Assembly (NCBI GenBank): GCA_902476475.1
Contig: CABSDO010000038.1
Location: 1-18,104, forward strand
DNA length: 18,104 nt
Reading direction: 5' to 3'
DNA from: an uncultured Collinsella sp.
GTDB taxonomy: Bacteria > Actinomycetota > Coriobacteriia > Coriobacteriales > Coriobacteriaceae
This document shows, in pieces, positions 1-6,679 of the stretch (its first letter is position 1; every line of letters begins with the position of its first letter). The notes below the pieces were generated by a model. That model did not search any database. It was not told where the DNA came from and worked only from the letters and a program-made list of their open reading frames with translations. The translations under genes were made by a program, and so were the position numbers.

Positions 1-76
1 ACGGTCGCCGCCACGGCCACCGCGATCGCCAAAGCCGCCACGACCGCCACGGTCGCCGCCACGGCCACCGCGATCG
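1..76 (-). repeat. 28-base direct repeat inside the RGG-tail coding sequence
   Basis: Bases 1-28 and 49-76 are identical, 48 bases apart start to start, equal to a 16-codon period. The repeat stays in frame and encodes the Gly-Asp-Arg-Gly-Gly-Arg tail. It is a coding repeat prone to expansion or contraction, not a CRISPR. Confidence 0.8.
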
Positions 77-696
77 TCACGACCGCCGCGAGGACCGCGG
101 TCCTCGTCCAGACCCATAGCGACGAGCGGGGCAATAACCTTATCGAGGGCAGCCATGAGCTCGGTGGCCTCCTCGTAAGAAAGCTCGGGCAGGAGCTTCT
201 CCTTCTTGTTGGCAAGCTCGGTCAGGCCCTCGGCAGCATCCTCAGCAGCGAAGACGACGATCTTGCGCATGTCGCCCTCGGCGTCGTCGATGCGACCGAC
301 CAGATCGGCAGCCTCGGCCTCGGCCATCAGGCCATCGAGCTCACGAAGGCGCATGCCCAGCAGGTCGGACATCTCCTTCTGCTCCATCTTGGGCTTGAGG
401 TCAAGGAGCTTGATGGCGCGCTCGATATTCGCCATGCGCTCGGCCTTGGCCTCCTCCTCCTTGGAAATAGCAAAGCGACGGCTGCGCAGCAGGCGGGCGG
501 CCTTCTGCATCTTGTCCATCAGCTCTTCGTCATCGTAATCAGCGGCGGCCTCGACAACCTCGGCCTCCTCCTCGGCGGAAACCTCGTCAGCAGCCTCAAC
601 CTCGGCAGCTTCGGTCTCCACGGTCTCGACTGCCTCAACCTCGGCAGCCATGGTCTCGTTCTCGGTCTCGTTCATGATCTCTTCGTTCTCAGACAT
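1..696 (-). CDS. Winged-helix (MarR-like) protein with RGG-rich C-terminal tail, partial (3' end outside window)
   Basis: The start is the ATG whose complement lies at 694-696, preceded on the minus strand by AAGGAG five bases upstream. The 232 visible residues show three regions. Residues 1-65 are extremely acidic (many Glu and Ala, ending in a DYDDEE patch). Residues about 88-150 are helical and look like a winged helix, with recognition-helix-like MSDLLGMRLRELDGL followed by a wing-like LVGRIDDAEGDMRKIVVF. From about residue 199 there is a low-complexity Arg-Gly-Gly tail with repeated GGRGGDR units that runs off the window. RGG tails bind RNA or nucleic acid in many proteins, so a nucleic-acid-binding role is plausible. 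The family assignment is by pattern only and the function is unknown. DNA encoding the tail carries a 28-base direct repeat (1-28 and 49-76). Confidence 0.75.
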   Translation of the reverse strand, partial: MSENEEIMNETENETMAAEVEAVETVETEAAEVEAADEVSAEEEAEVVEAAADYDDEELMDKMQKAARLLRSRRFAISKEEEAKAERMANIERAIKLLDLKPKMEQKEMSDLLGMRLRELDGLMAEAEAADLVGRIDDAEGDMRKIVVFAAEDAAEGLTELANKKEKLLPELSYEEATELMAALDKVIAPLVAMGLDEDRGPRGGRDDRGGRGGDRGGRGGFGDRGGRGGDR

Positions 697-848
697 GAGA
701 CTCCTTCTTGGCCCTCTCGGGCATCATCGCCCCATTCGCGGGGCCCGTCGCGCACTCTTTGCGCTTTAAACATTCATGCCTCTCGGCAAAACGTCCATTA
801 GTTTATGGTGTCGCCCGCTAATCTAGCTGCAGAATCTATGTGCACACA

Positions 849-2261
849 TTAATGCGACATGTGCGACTCGCGGCGAGCGTACACAACCGATACCACAAAT
901 CCGACCACGGCAATTACAGCCGCCACACGCACGGCTGCCGCAAATCCAATCGCCTGGGCAACGTCGGTCGCAACGCCAGCGGCGCCGGCAGTCGCCGCAG
1001 AACTCGAGAGCAGGCCGATAAACAGCGACGGGCCAAACGATGCGGCAATCATGTTCCACGTGTTGAGCAATGCTGTTCCGTGAGGATGCTCAGCGACAGG
1101 CAGCGTCTCCAAGCCGGCCGTTTGCGAGGGGCTCAGCACCAAACCGACTCCGGCATACACAACAACGGTCAGCGCCACGACGACGCCGATGTTCATGCTT
1201 GCGGCCGTCATCGAGATGACAGTCTGCCCCACGGCGATCAGGGCAAAGCCGACCGGCAGCAGCGGCCATGCGCCACGGGCGTCCATCACGCGTCCGCCCA
1301 CAATCGAGGTCACGGCATTGCAGGCAATCGCCGGCAAAATGAGCAAGCCCGCAACAAGGGCGGTCATGCCGTATGCGCCCTCAAAATAGAGCGGCAACAA
1401 AACGCTCATCGAGAACGTCGTCATCATCGACACCACCACAAGCAGACACGCAGGCCAAAAACGAACGCTCGCCATGGGACGCACGTTAAGCACCGGATGC
1501 TCGAGCTTGAGTTGGCGGGCCGCAAACAGGCCGAGCAGCACAATGGCGGCGAAGAGCGCCGCGATGCCGGCAATCAGATTGGTCGAGGACTCGCCTACGG
1601 AATACACAAATGCCGTAATACCGGCGGCGAGCAAAACAACCGACAGAATATCAAGCGTGGCGTTCGAACGCTCTCCGACATTCTGAACGAGCTTTACGCC
1701 CGCCGCAGCGACCACAATGCCGCCCACCAGCGGCACTACGAACACCGCCCTCCAGCCAAACAACGTGCACATTAGACCGCTGATCACGGGTCCAAACGCC
1801 GGCCCCAGCGTAATGCAGGCACCGCCCAGGCTCAGATACAGACCGAGCTTCTCGCGCGGAGCGCAAGACAGCACCACGTTCATCATGAGTGGGAACAAGA
1901 TGCCCGATCCCGCAGCCTGCAAAATACGGCTTGGCAGCAAAACGCTAAACGACGGAGCGAACAGGCACAGGACTTCGCCGGCGACCATGCATCCGCATGC
2001 GAAAAACAGCAGCTTGCGCGTCGAGAAACGGCCGGACAGAAAGGCCATAATGGCCGTAAAGATCGACGTCACGATCATGTAGCCCGAGACGAGCCACTGC
2101 GCCGTGGTGGCACTCACCGAAAAGGCTGCCATAATGTCGTGCAACGCCACGTTAATGATGTTCTCGTTAAACGCGGCAACAAAGGCTGCAATATACATTA
2201 CGACGAGAATCGCCGAAGTCGTCGATGTTGACTGAGTTTGCTTCTGGGATTTGGTCCCCAT
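849..2261 (-). CDS. MFS transporter, DHA2 (EmrB/QacA/LmrB-like) drug or metabolite exporter
   Basis: This is a 470-residue integral membrane protein of the major facilitator superfamily, predicted to be a proton-coupled exporter in the cytoplasmic membrane. The ATG at 2261 is chosen because GAGGAAGG lies just upstream; an open frame extends 39 codons further but has no ribosome site. The family's features are visible: first helix ending in AFNENIINVAL (residues 30-40, as in LmrB-like exporters), motif A GRFSTRK (77-83) after helix 2, and motif C GACITLGPAFGPVISG (about 147-162) in helix 5, typical of exporters. The length and hydrophobic pattern fit the 14-helix DHA2 group. The substrate cannot be read from sequence. 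It is divergent from the deformylase-like gene at 2466, and no convincing terminator is seen after its stop. Confidence 0.9.
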   Translation of the reverse strand: MGTKSQKQTQSTSTTSAILVVMYIAAFVAAFNENIINVALHDIMAAFSVSATTAQWLVSGYMIVTSIFTAIMAFLSGRFSTRKLLFFACGCMVAGEVLCLFAPSFSVLLPSRILQAAGSGILFPLMMNVVLSCAPREKLGLYLSLGGACITLGPAFGPVISGLMCTLFGWRAVFVVPLVGGIVVAAAGVKLVQNVGERSNATLDILSVVLLAAGITAFVYSVGESSTNLIAGIAALFAAIVLLGLFAARQLKLEHPVLNVRPMASVRFWPACLLVVVSMMTTFSMSVLLPLYFEGAYGMTALVAGLLILPAIACNAVTSIVGGRVMDARGAWPLLPVGFALIAVGQTVISMTAASMNIGVVVALTVVVYAGVGLVLSPSQTAGLETLPVAEHPHGTALLNTWNMIAASFGPSLFIGLLSSSAATAGAAGVATDVAQAIGFAAAVRVAAVIAVVGFVVSVVYARRESHMSH

Positions 2262-2308
2262 GAAATTCCTTCCTCTTAGAACGACAATCGCATCGCCCCA
2301 GAGGAACA

Positions 2309-2365
2309 GTCCAGGGCGAAAATGAGCCCTAGACTTACACCAGACGCCGTACACGACGCATCTGG
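2309..2365. promoter_or_regulatory. Two imperfect inverted repeats between the MFS exporter and the deformylase-like gene
   Basis: The 204-base divergent intergenic region contains two dyads. The first is GTC-c-AGGGC / GCCCT-a-GAC with an eight-base loop (2309-2334). It lies 48 bases upstream of the exporter start and could fold in that gene's leader. The second is CCAGACGC / GCATCTGG with a ten-base spacer (2340-2365) and one mismatch, an operator-like arrangement. No regulator gene is adjacent, so any role is a guess. Confidence 0.3.
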
Positions 2366-2465
2366 CAACATGGTCCAACGTCGAAAGATTGTAACGCGGA
2401 CACGCAGCTTTCCTTCCGCGCTATTATTAAAAGTCCACGAAAGCATAAGACATGAGGAGCCCGCC

Positions 2466-2876
2466 ATGATTAAGCCCATCATGAAATCCGAGTTCTTTTT
2501 GCGCCTGCCTTCCGAAGACGCGGGGCCCGACGATGCCGCGACCGGGCAGGACCTCCTGGATACGCTCCACGAGCATGAGCACGAGTGCGTGGGCCTCGCC
2601 GCCAACATGATCGGCGTGCGCAAGCGCATCATCTGCGTAAAGGACGGCAGCAAATCGCTGCTCATGTACAACCCGCAAATTCTTGAGCAGGTCAACGCCT
2701 ACCAGACGAGCGAAGGGTGCCTCTCGTTGGCCGGCGAGCGTCCCTGTACCCGCTATCGCCGCATTAAGGTTGAGTATTTGGACGAGAACTTCGTCCACCG
2801 CATCAAAAACTTCTCGGGCTACACCGCCGAGATCATCCAACACGAAATCGACCACTGCCAAGGAATCGTTATATAG
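2466..2876 (+). CDS. def: Peptide deformylase family protein, short form (motif 1 Gln replaced by Met)
   Basis: This is a 136-residue member of the peptide deformylase family, whose enzymes remove the N-formyl group from new proteins using a metal ion. The ATG at 2466 follows GAGGAG at about 2454; an upstream in-frame start at 2322 has no ribosome site. Motif 2 EGCLS (residues 83-87, metal ligand Cys85) and motif 3 QHEIDH (125-130, ligands His126 and His130, catalytic Glu127) are intact. Motif 1 is GLAANM (43-48), where canonical enzymes have Gln, which helps hold the transition state. The protein is shorter than housekeeping deformylases (about 150-190 residues). It may be active but specialised, or slow. 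A second short relative, missing a different residue, lies at 10200-10619. It stands alone, with a terminator 15 bases after the stop. Confidence 0.85.
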   Translation: MIKPIMKSEFFLRLPSEDAGPDDAATGQDLLDTLHEHEHECVGLAANMIGVRKRIICVKDGSKSLLMYNPQILEQVNAYQTSEGCLSLAGERPCTRYRRIKVEYLDENFVHRIKNFSGYTAEIIQHEIDHCQGIVI

Positions 2877-2891
2877 TTCCGACGATTCAAG

Positions 2892-2931
2892 AAAGCTCCC
2901 CGCAGCAAAACAACTGCAAGGAGCTTTTCAT
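2892..2931. terminator. Bidirectional stem-loop terminator between convergent def-like and alaA genes
   Basis: Arms AAAGCTCC (2892-2899) and GGAGCTTT (2920-2927), plus an inner GCAG/CTGC stem (2902-2905 with 2914-2917) and an eight-base A-rich loop, form a hairpin 15 bases after the deformylase-like stop. It is followed by TTTTCA on the plus strand and TTTCTTG on the minus strand, so it can end transcription from both convergent genes. Confidence 0.75.
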
Positions 2932-2951
2932 AGTGCGGAGCTTCTATCCCA

Positions 2952-4472
2952 CTAGTTCTGGCGGTAGTGATCGAAGAAGTCGGCCAAATCTTCGAGCGAC
3001 TCTTTGAGCACTTCCATGCGCGGCAGGTACACGATGCGGAAGTGGTCGGGCTCGGCCCAGTTAAAGCCGCCGCCGCGCGTGATCAGGATCTTCTTCTCGT
3101 GCAGCAGGTCGAGGGCAAACTGCTCGTCATCGGTGATGTTGAACTTCTTCACATCCATCTTGGGGAAGATGTAGAACGCTGCACGCGGCTTAACCACCGA
3201 GATGCCGTCAATCTTGTTGAGCGCCTCATACACAAAGTTGCGCTGCTCGTAGACACGGCCGCCGGGACGGATGTAGTCGTTAACCGACTGATGGCCGCCG
3301 AGCGCCGTCTGGACGATCGACTGAGCCGGCACGTTGGAGCACAGGCGCATGTTGGAGAGCATGTTGATGCCCATGATGAAGTCGCTCATACAGCGCTGGT
3401 TGCCCGAAAGCACCATCCAGCCAATACGATAGCCCGCGATCATGTGCGACTTGGAAAGGCCGCTAAAGGTGACGCAGGGCAGATCGGGAGCGAGCGAGGC
3501 AATCGAGACGTGCTCGTAGCCGTCCATGCACAGACGGTCGTAGATCTCATCGGCAAAGATCATGAGCTGGTGCCTGCGCGCAACCTCGACGATGCCCTCG
3601 AGCACCTCGCGCGGGTAGACCGAGCCCGTGGGGTTGTTGGGGTTGATGATGACGAGGGCCTTGGTCGCGCTCGTGATCTTGGACTCCATATCCTCCAGGT
3701 CGGGATACCAATCGGCCTGCTCGTCGCACAGATAGTGCACAGGATGGCCGCCGGCAAGGGTTGCGCACGCCGTCCAGAGCGGATAGTCGGGGCTGGGGAT
3801 CAGAATCTCGTCGCCATTGTCGAGCAGCGCGTTCATCGAAAGCTGAATGAGCTCGGACACGCCGTTGCCCGTGTAGATGTGCTCCATCTGAACATTGGGC
3901 AGGCCCTTGATCTGCGAGTACTGCATAATCGCCTTGCGCGCAGAGAACAGGCCGCGCGAGTTGGAATAGCCTTCGCAGTCGGGCAGCTGCTGGCGCATAT
4001 CCTTGATGACCTCGTCGGGCGTGCGGAAACCGAAGGGCGCCGGGTTGCCGATATTGAGCTTGAGGATGCGCTCGCCCTCGTCCTCCATACGGGCAGCCTC
4101 GTCGACGACGGGACCGCGCACGTCATACAGGACGTTATCGAGCTTGGTGGATTTAGAAAAAGTACGCATGGTGGTGCTCCTTGGAATTTGAGCTGAGGGA
4201 TGGGGTTCGGACTTGGAAACGTTACGGGGCGATGATGCCTCGCCTTGATCGGCGCTACCGGCAAGCAGCCAGGTAACATCGACCTCCAAAATGCGGGCGA
4301 GCAGCTCGGCCACATCGCGCCGCGGGATCGTCTTGCCGCTCACATATTGGCTCATCTGACTCTTGCCGAGTTTTTTGCCGAGCATCTCCGATGCGCGGAT
4401 CACGTCCGACTGGCGAACGTCGCGATCGGACATAGTCTGTCGCAGGCGATCGCTAAACGTCTCTTGGGCCAC
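2952..4472 (-). CDS. alaA: XRE helix-turn-helix domain fused to AlaA-type alanine/glutamate aminotransferase
   Basis: This 506-residue protein starts at a GTG (4472) five bases after AAGGAGG. Residues about 5-72 form an XRE-type DNA-binding domain (GKSQMSQYVSGKTIPRRD is the recognition-helix region). A roughly 29-residue Ser/Pro-rich linker follows. From residue 102 the protein matches E. coli AlaA closely throughout: KLDNVLYDVRGPV, LNIGNPAPFGF, NPNNPTG (277-283), ADEIYD (Asp308 contacts the PLP ring), and SGLSKSH with the PLP-binding Lys341. AlaA makes alanine from pyruvate and glutamate. This is not the GntR-aminotransferase (MocR) architecture. A second ribosome site, AAGGAG, stands before Met102 (ATG at 4169), so a free 405-residue aminotransferase could also be made. 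AATTGAAC sites in its promoter suggest self-regulation by the XRE domain. Confidence 0.9.
   Translation of the reverse strand: MAQETFSDRLRQTMSDRDVRQSDVIRASEMLGKKLGKSQMSQYVSGKTIPRRDVAELLARILEVDVTWLLAGSADQGEASSPRNVSKSEPHPSAQIPRSTTMRTFSKSTKLDNVLYDVRGPVVDEAARMEDEGERILKLNIGNPAPFGFRTPDEVIKDMRQQLPDCEGYSNSRGLFSARKAIMQYSQIKGLPNVQMEHIYTGNGVSELIQLSMNALLDNGDEILIPSPDYPLWTACATLAGGHPVHYLCDEQADWYPDLEDMESKITSATKALVIINPNNPTGSVYPREVLEGIVEVARRHQLMIFADEIYDRLCMDGYEHVSIASLAPDLPCVTFSGLSKSHMIAGYRIGWMVLSGNQRCMSDFIMGINMLSNMRLCSNVPAQSIVQTALGGHQSVNDYIRPGGRVYEQRNFVYEALNKIDGISVVKPRAAFYIFPKMDVKKFNITDDEQFALDLLHEKKILITRGGGFNWAEPDHFRIVYLPRMEVLKESLEDLADFFDHYRQN
4169..4184 (-). promoter_or_regulatory. Internal ribosome binding site and ATG at the start of the AlaA domain
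   Basis: On the minus strand AAGGAG is followed by CACCACC and an in-frame ATG (complement at 4167-4169). This places a Shine-Dalgarno of standard strength and spacing precisely at Met102, where homology to free-standing AlaA begins. Initiation here would give a 405-residue protein, the same length as E. coli AlaA as I recall it. The signal is seen in sequence; its use is inferred. Confidence 0.55.
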
Positions 4473-4493
4473 TAGAACCTCCTTGCTGGCAAA

Positions 4494-4574
4494 GTTCAAT
4501 TTATAGAACACGAATTGAACCAAGGTTCAATTTAGGCAGCAGTATAACGCGGCACCTCATTCGAAAGTTCAATT
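4494..4574 (-). promoter_or_regulatory. alaA promoter region with four GTTCAATT/AATTGAAC sites (candidate XRE operator)
   Basis: The eight-base site occurs at 4494-4501, 4525-4532 and 4567-4574 in one orientation and at 4513-4520 in the other. The 4513-4520 and 4525-4532 copies form a perfect palindrome with spacer CAAG. Same-orientation copies start 31 and 42 bases apart, close to three and four helical turns. Minus-strand -10-like hexamers TATAAA (4505-4500) and TATACT (4546-4541) lie among them, and TTGAAC within the sites resembles a -35 (19-20 base spacers). Binding here could block transcription of the downstream XRE-AlaA gene. A plausible binder is its own XRE domain. Confidence 0.6.
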
Positions 4575-4634
4575 TCATAAGAAAATGCACCGGACTCTGA
4601 GATTTGCCCAAAGCGGACAATGACGCGCACACGT

Positions 4635-5492
4635 TTAGAGGTATTCGAGGAAACGGGCGGTAGCAAGCGAAACATCGGCCGTGCGATATATCGCGTTGAT
4701 CTGCCGATGAGGATGTCCCTCGAGCGGGCGCACGGCAATATCAAACTGGCAGCGGCGCAAGATGAGCGCCGGAAGAATGCTCACGCCCAGACCGTCCTCG
4801 ACCATGGCCATAATCGCATAGTCATCCCAGGTCGACAGTTTTGAGCGCACCGTCAGGCCCGCGCGGCGAAACAGCGGCGTAATCTCGTCGTCGCCACCGC
4901 GTTCCAGCAGAATAAACTGCTCGTTGGCCAAATCGGCAAGGGAAACGACCTCCGCGGTGGCAAGCGAGGAGTCCGCTGGCACCACGGCCATCAGCTCGTC
5001 TTGCACCAACGGCCGCGACGCCATGCCGGCGCCGCGTGGCTCACGCGGAATAAAGCCCAGGTCGCAGCGGCCTTCCGCCACCCATTGCTCTATCTCGGAG
5101 TAATCACCCATCAACAGCTCGTAATCGACGTCCGGATGATCGGCGCGAAACCGCGCGATCACCGGCGGCAGCACATGGGTCGCCACACTCGAAAACGTAC
5201 CGATACAGATCTTGCCACGCATGAGCCCTCGCATCTCGTCCACGCGTCGCTGCAGGCGGCCAAACTCTTCGCATAACGCCTCGACCGCCGGCATGACCTG
5301 CCGCCCGTCGGCAGAAAGCACCACGCCCTCGCGGCTTCTATCGAGCACTTTAAAGCCCCAGTCGGCCTCAAGGTCGCCCACCATGCGGCTCACGCCCGAC
5401 TGCGAATAGTTCAGCCGCTCTGCAGCACGCGTAAAGCTGCCGGCACGTACCGTCTCGAGCAGCACTTGCATCTTTTGGATATTGGTCTCCAC
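4635..5492 (-). CDS. LysR-family transcriptional regulator
   Basis: This is a 285-residue LysR-type regulator. The N-terminal winged helix-turn-helix is clear (VLLETVRAGSFTRAAERL then YSQSGVSRMV, about residues 9-45), followed by the linker helix and a substrate-binding domain. The latter begins near GKICIGTFSSVATHVLPPVIARF and contains the usual CDLGF and EDGLGVSILP segments. The GTG at 5492 is preferred over the ATG at 5513 because AGGTGG lies nine bases before it and LysR proteins normally start close to the helix-turn-helix; the choice is not certain. It is divergent from an EamA transporter with a LysR-type palindrome between, the standard arrangement for a regulator of its neighbour. 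alaA follows on the same strand 162 bases later and no strong terminator is seen between, so some read-through is possible. The ligand is unknown. Confidence 0.9.
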   Translation of the reverse strand: METNIQKMQVLLETVRAGSFTRAAERLNYSQSGVSRMVGDLEADWGFKVLDRSREGVVLSADGRQVMPAVEALCEEFGRLQRRVDEMRGLMRGKICIGTFSSVATHVLPPVIARFRADHPDVDYELLMGDYSEIEQWVAEGRCDLGFIPREPRGAGMASRPLVQDELMAVVPADSSLATAEVVSLADLANEQFILLERGGDDEITPLFRRAGLTVRSKLSTWDDYAIMAMVEDGLGVSILPALILRRCQFDIAVRPLEGHPHRQINAIYRTADVSLATARFLEYL

Positions 5493-5537
5493 AGCACGTC
5501 CCCACCTTTGCATGAGTTTTTGTCATGTTTGCCATAC

Positions 5538-5543
5538 ATTATA
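5538..5543 (-). promoter_or_regulatory. Candidate -10 box of the lysR gene
   Basis: A consensus TATAAT lies on the minus strand 45 bases upstream of the lysR start. No good -35 is seen at 16-18 bases, which suits an activator-dependent or self-regulated promoter. Confidence 0.45.
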
Positions 5544-5564
5544 TTCGCTTTTCTTCTAAAGCCA

Positions 5565-5581
5565 GTTCACCCATAGTGAAC
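5565..5581. promoter_or_regulatory. LysR-type T-N11-A palindrome (candidate operator)
   Basis: GTTCAC (5565-5570), spacer CCATA, GTGAAC (5576-5581) is a perfect 6-base dyad. It contains the T-N11-A box (5567-5579) typical of LysR recognition sites. It lies in the 118-base region between the divergent lysR and EamA genes, about 30 bases before the transporter start and upstream of the lysR -10 box, so one site could control both. Confidence 0.65.
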
Positions 5582-5610
5582 ATGCTCGGATATAGAGGGG
5601 ATGTCAGCGC

Positions 5611-6522
5611 ATGAACAACAGACTGTTTACGTACTTAGCAGCATTGCTATTGTTTGGCTCCAACGGCATCATTGCCGCTGCCATCGCGCTGCCGAGCTCC
5701 AATATCGTGCTCCTGCGCACGTTTTTGGGCGCACTTTCGCTTGTCACCGTCCTCGCCATCACCCAACGCCATAAGTTGCAGGCGCCATCTCGCCCCCGCG
5801 AAGCCGCAGCCCTCCTCCTTTCGGGAGCCGCGCTGGGCGCTAGCTGGATTTTTCTGTTCCGCGCCTACCAGACGATCGGCGTCGGCATATCCTCGCTGCT
5901 GTACTACTGCGGCCCTATCATTGTCATGGCGCTCTCCCCGCTCATCTTTGGCGAAAAGCTGACCGGTGGCAAAATCGCCGGGTTTATCGCCGTCGCCTGC
6001 GGCGCTTTTCTCATTGCAGCGCAAGGTTTAGGCGGCAACATGCCCATTGCCGGCATCGTCTGCGGCATCGCCTCGGCATTTTGCTATACGCTGATGGTCA
6101 TCGCCAGCAAGGGTGCGCCGCACATCGAGGGTCTCGAGAACTCCGCGCTCCAGGTGAGCGCCGCCTTTGTGACCGCGCTGGTCCTCACGCTCGTCACCCA
6201 AGGCGCCCCCTCGTTCCTCTCCCCCAGCATTGCCGCCGGCATCGATTGGCGCGCCGTTGCCATGCTCGGCATTGTCAACACCGGACTCGGTTGTCTGCTC
6301 TACTTTAGCGCCGTCGCCAAGCTGCCCGTCCAGACCGTCGCCGTCGTCGGCTACCTCGAGCCGCTTTCGGCGGTCGTGTTCTCGGCCGTCCTTTTAGGCG
6401 AAGCCATAACACCGGTCCGTCTGATGGGTGCCGCACTTATCATCGGCGGTGCGATCTTTTGCGAGCTCGCCGGCAAGCGCGCAAACGCCAAGGCTAGCAT
6501 CGCCCAGACAGCACGCGCCTAA
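5611..6522 (+). CDS. EamA/DMT-superfamily transporter
   Basis: This is a 303-residue membrane protein with the two-fold EamA repeat of the drug/metabolite transporter superfamily (about residues 5-135 and 147-290, roughly ten helices). Conserved end-of-repeat segments are visible: SSLLYYCGPIIVMALSPLIFGEKLTGGKIAG in the first half and VGYLEPLSAVVFSAVLLGEAITPVRLMGAALIIGG in the second half, each with the characteristic Pro and GE(K/A) turn. The ATG at 5611 follows GAGGGG by about ten bases. Members export or import amino acids, sugars or other small metabolites; the substrate cannot be told here. The divergent LysR gene and the palindrome between them suggest induction by a ligand of that regulator. 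Confidence 0.88.
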   Translation: MNNRLFTYLAALLLFGSNGIIAAAIALPSSNIVLLRTFLGALSLVTVLAITQRHKLQAPSRPREAAALLLSGAALGASWIFLFRAYQTIGVGISSLLYYCGPIIVMALSPLIFGEKLTGGKIAGFIAVACGAFLIAAQGLGGNMPIAGIVCGIASAFCYTLMVIASKGAPHIEGLENSALQVSAAFVTALVLTLVTQGAPSFLSPSIAAGIDWRAVAMLGIVNTGLGCLLYFSAVAKLPVQTVAVVGYLEPLSAVVFSAVLLGEAITPVRLMGAALIIGGAIFCELAGKRANAKASIAQTARA

Positions 6523-6556
6523 CAGCCCCTGCTTTGAAATGCTACCCGCGTATATA

Positions 6557-6580
6557 AATAATCCCCAGCTGGGGATTATT
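6557..6580. terminator. Perfect 24-base palindrome after the EamA gene (probable terminator)
   Basis: AATAATCCCC and GGGGATTATT flank AGCT and the whole 24 bases are self-complementary. It lies 34 bases after the EamA stop. The RNA would be a 10-bp hairpin with an A-rich foot and U-rich 3' arm but only a short U run after it, so it is probably a terminator. A symmetrical protein-binding site is the alternative. Confidence 0.5.
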
Positions 6581-6679
6581 GTCTAAAACACCCCGATGTG
6601 CCAAACTGCTCTTATATGTATAAAGATGGCATAAAGGTCTACTGCTCTTGGCAGAGGCCGGATGTCCAAGGGAGTCCAC

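Noticed and set aside
1..76. CRISPR-like repeat
   Set aside because: The repeat is in frame with an RGG protein tail, has only two full copies, and the spacer is itself repeat-like coding sequence.
840..1775. Long plus-strand open frame opposite the MFS exporter
   Set aside because: Low-complexity His/Arg/Gln-rich translation with no domain; it is the antisense frame of a GC-rich membrane protein gene.
2967..4196. 409-codon plus-strand open frame opposite alaA
   Set aside because: It has no recognisable motif and lies wholly opposite a gene matching AlaA end to end.
6523..6679. c-di-AMP (ydaO-type) riboswitch upstream of kup
   Set aside because: The region is short and lacks the conserved core; it mostly holds the 24-base palindrome and a possible TATAAA box.
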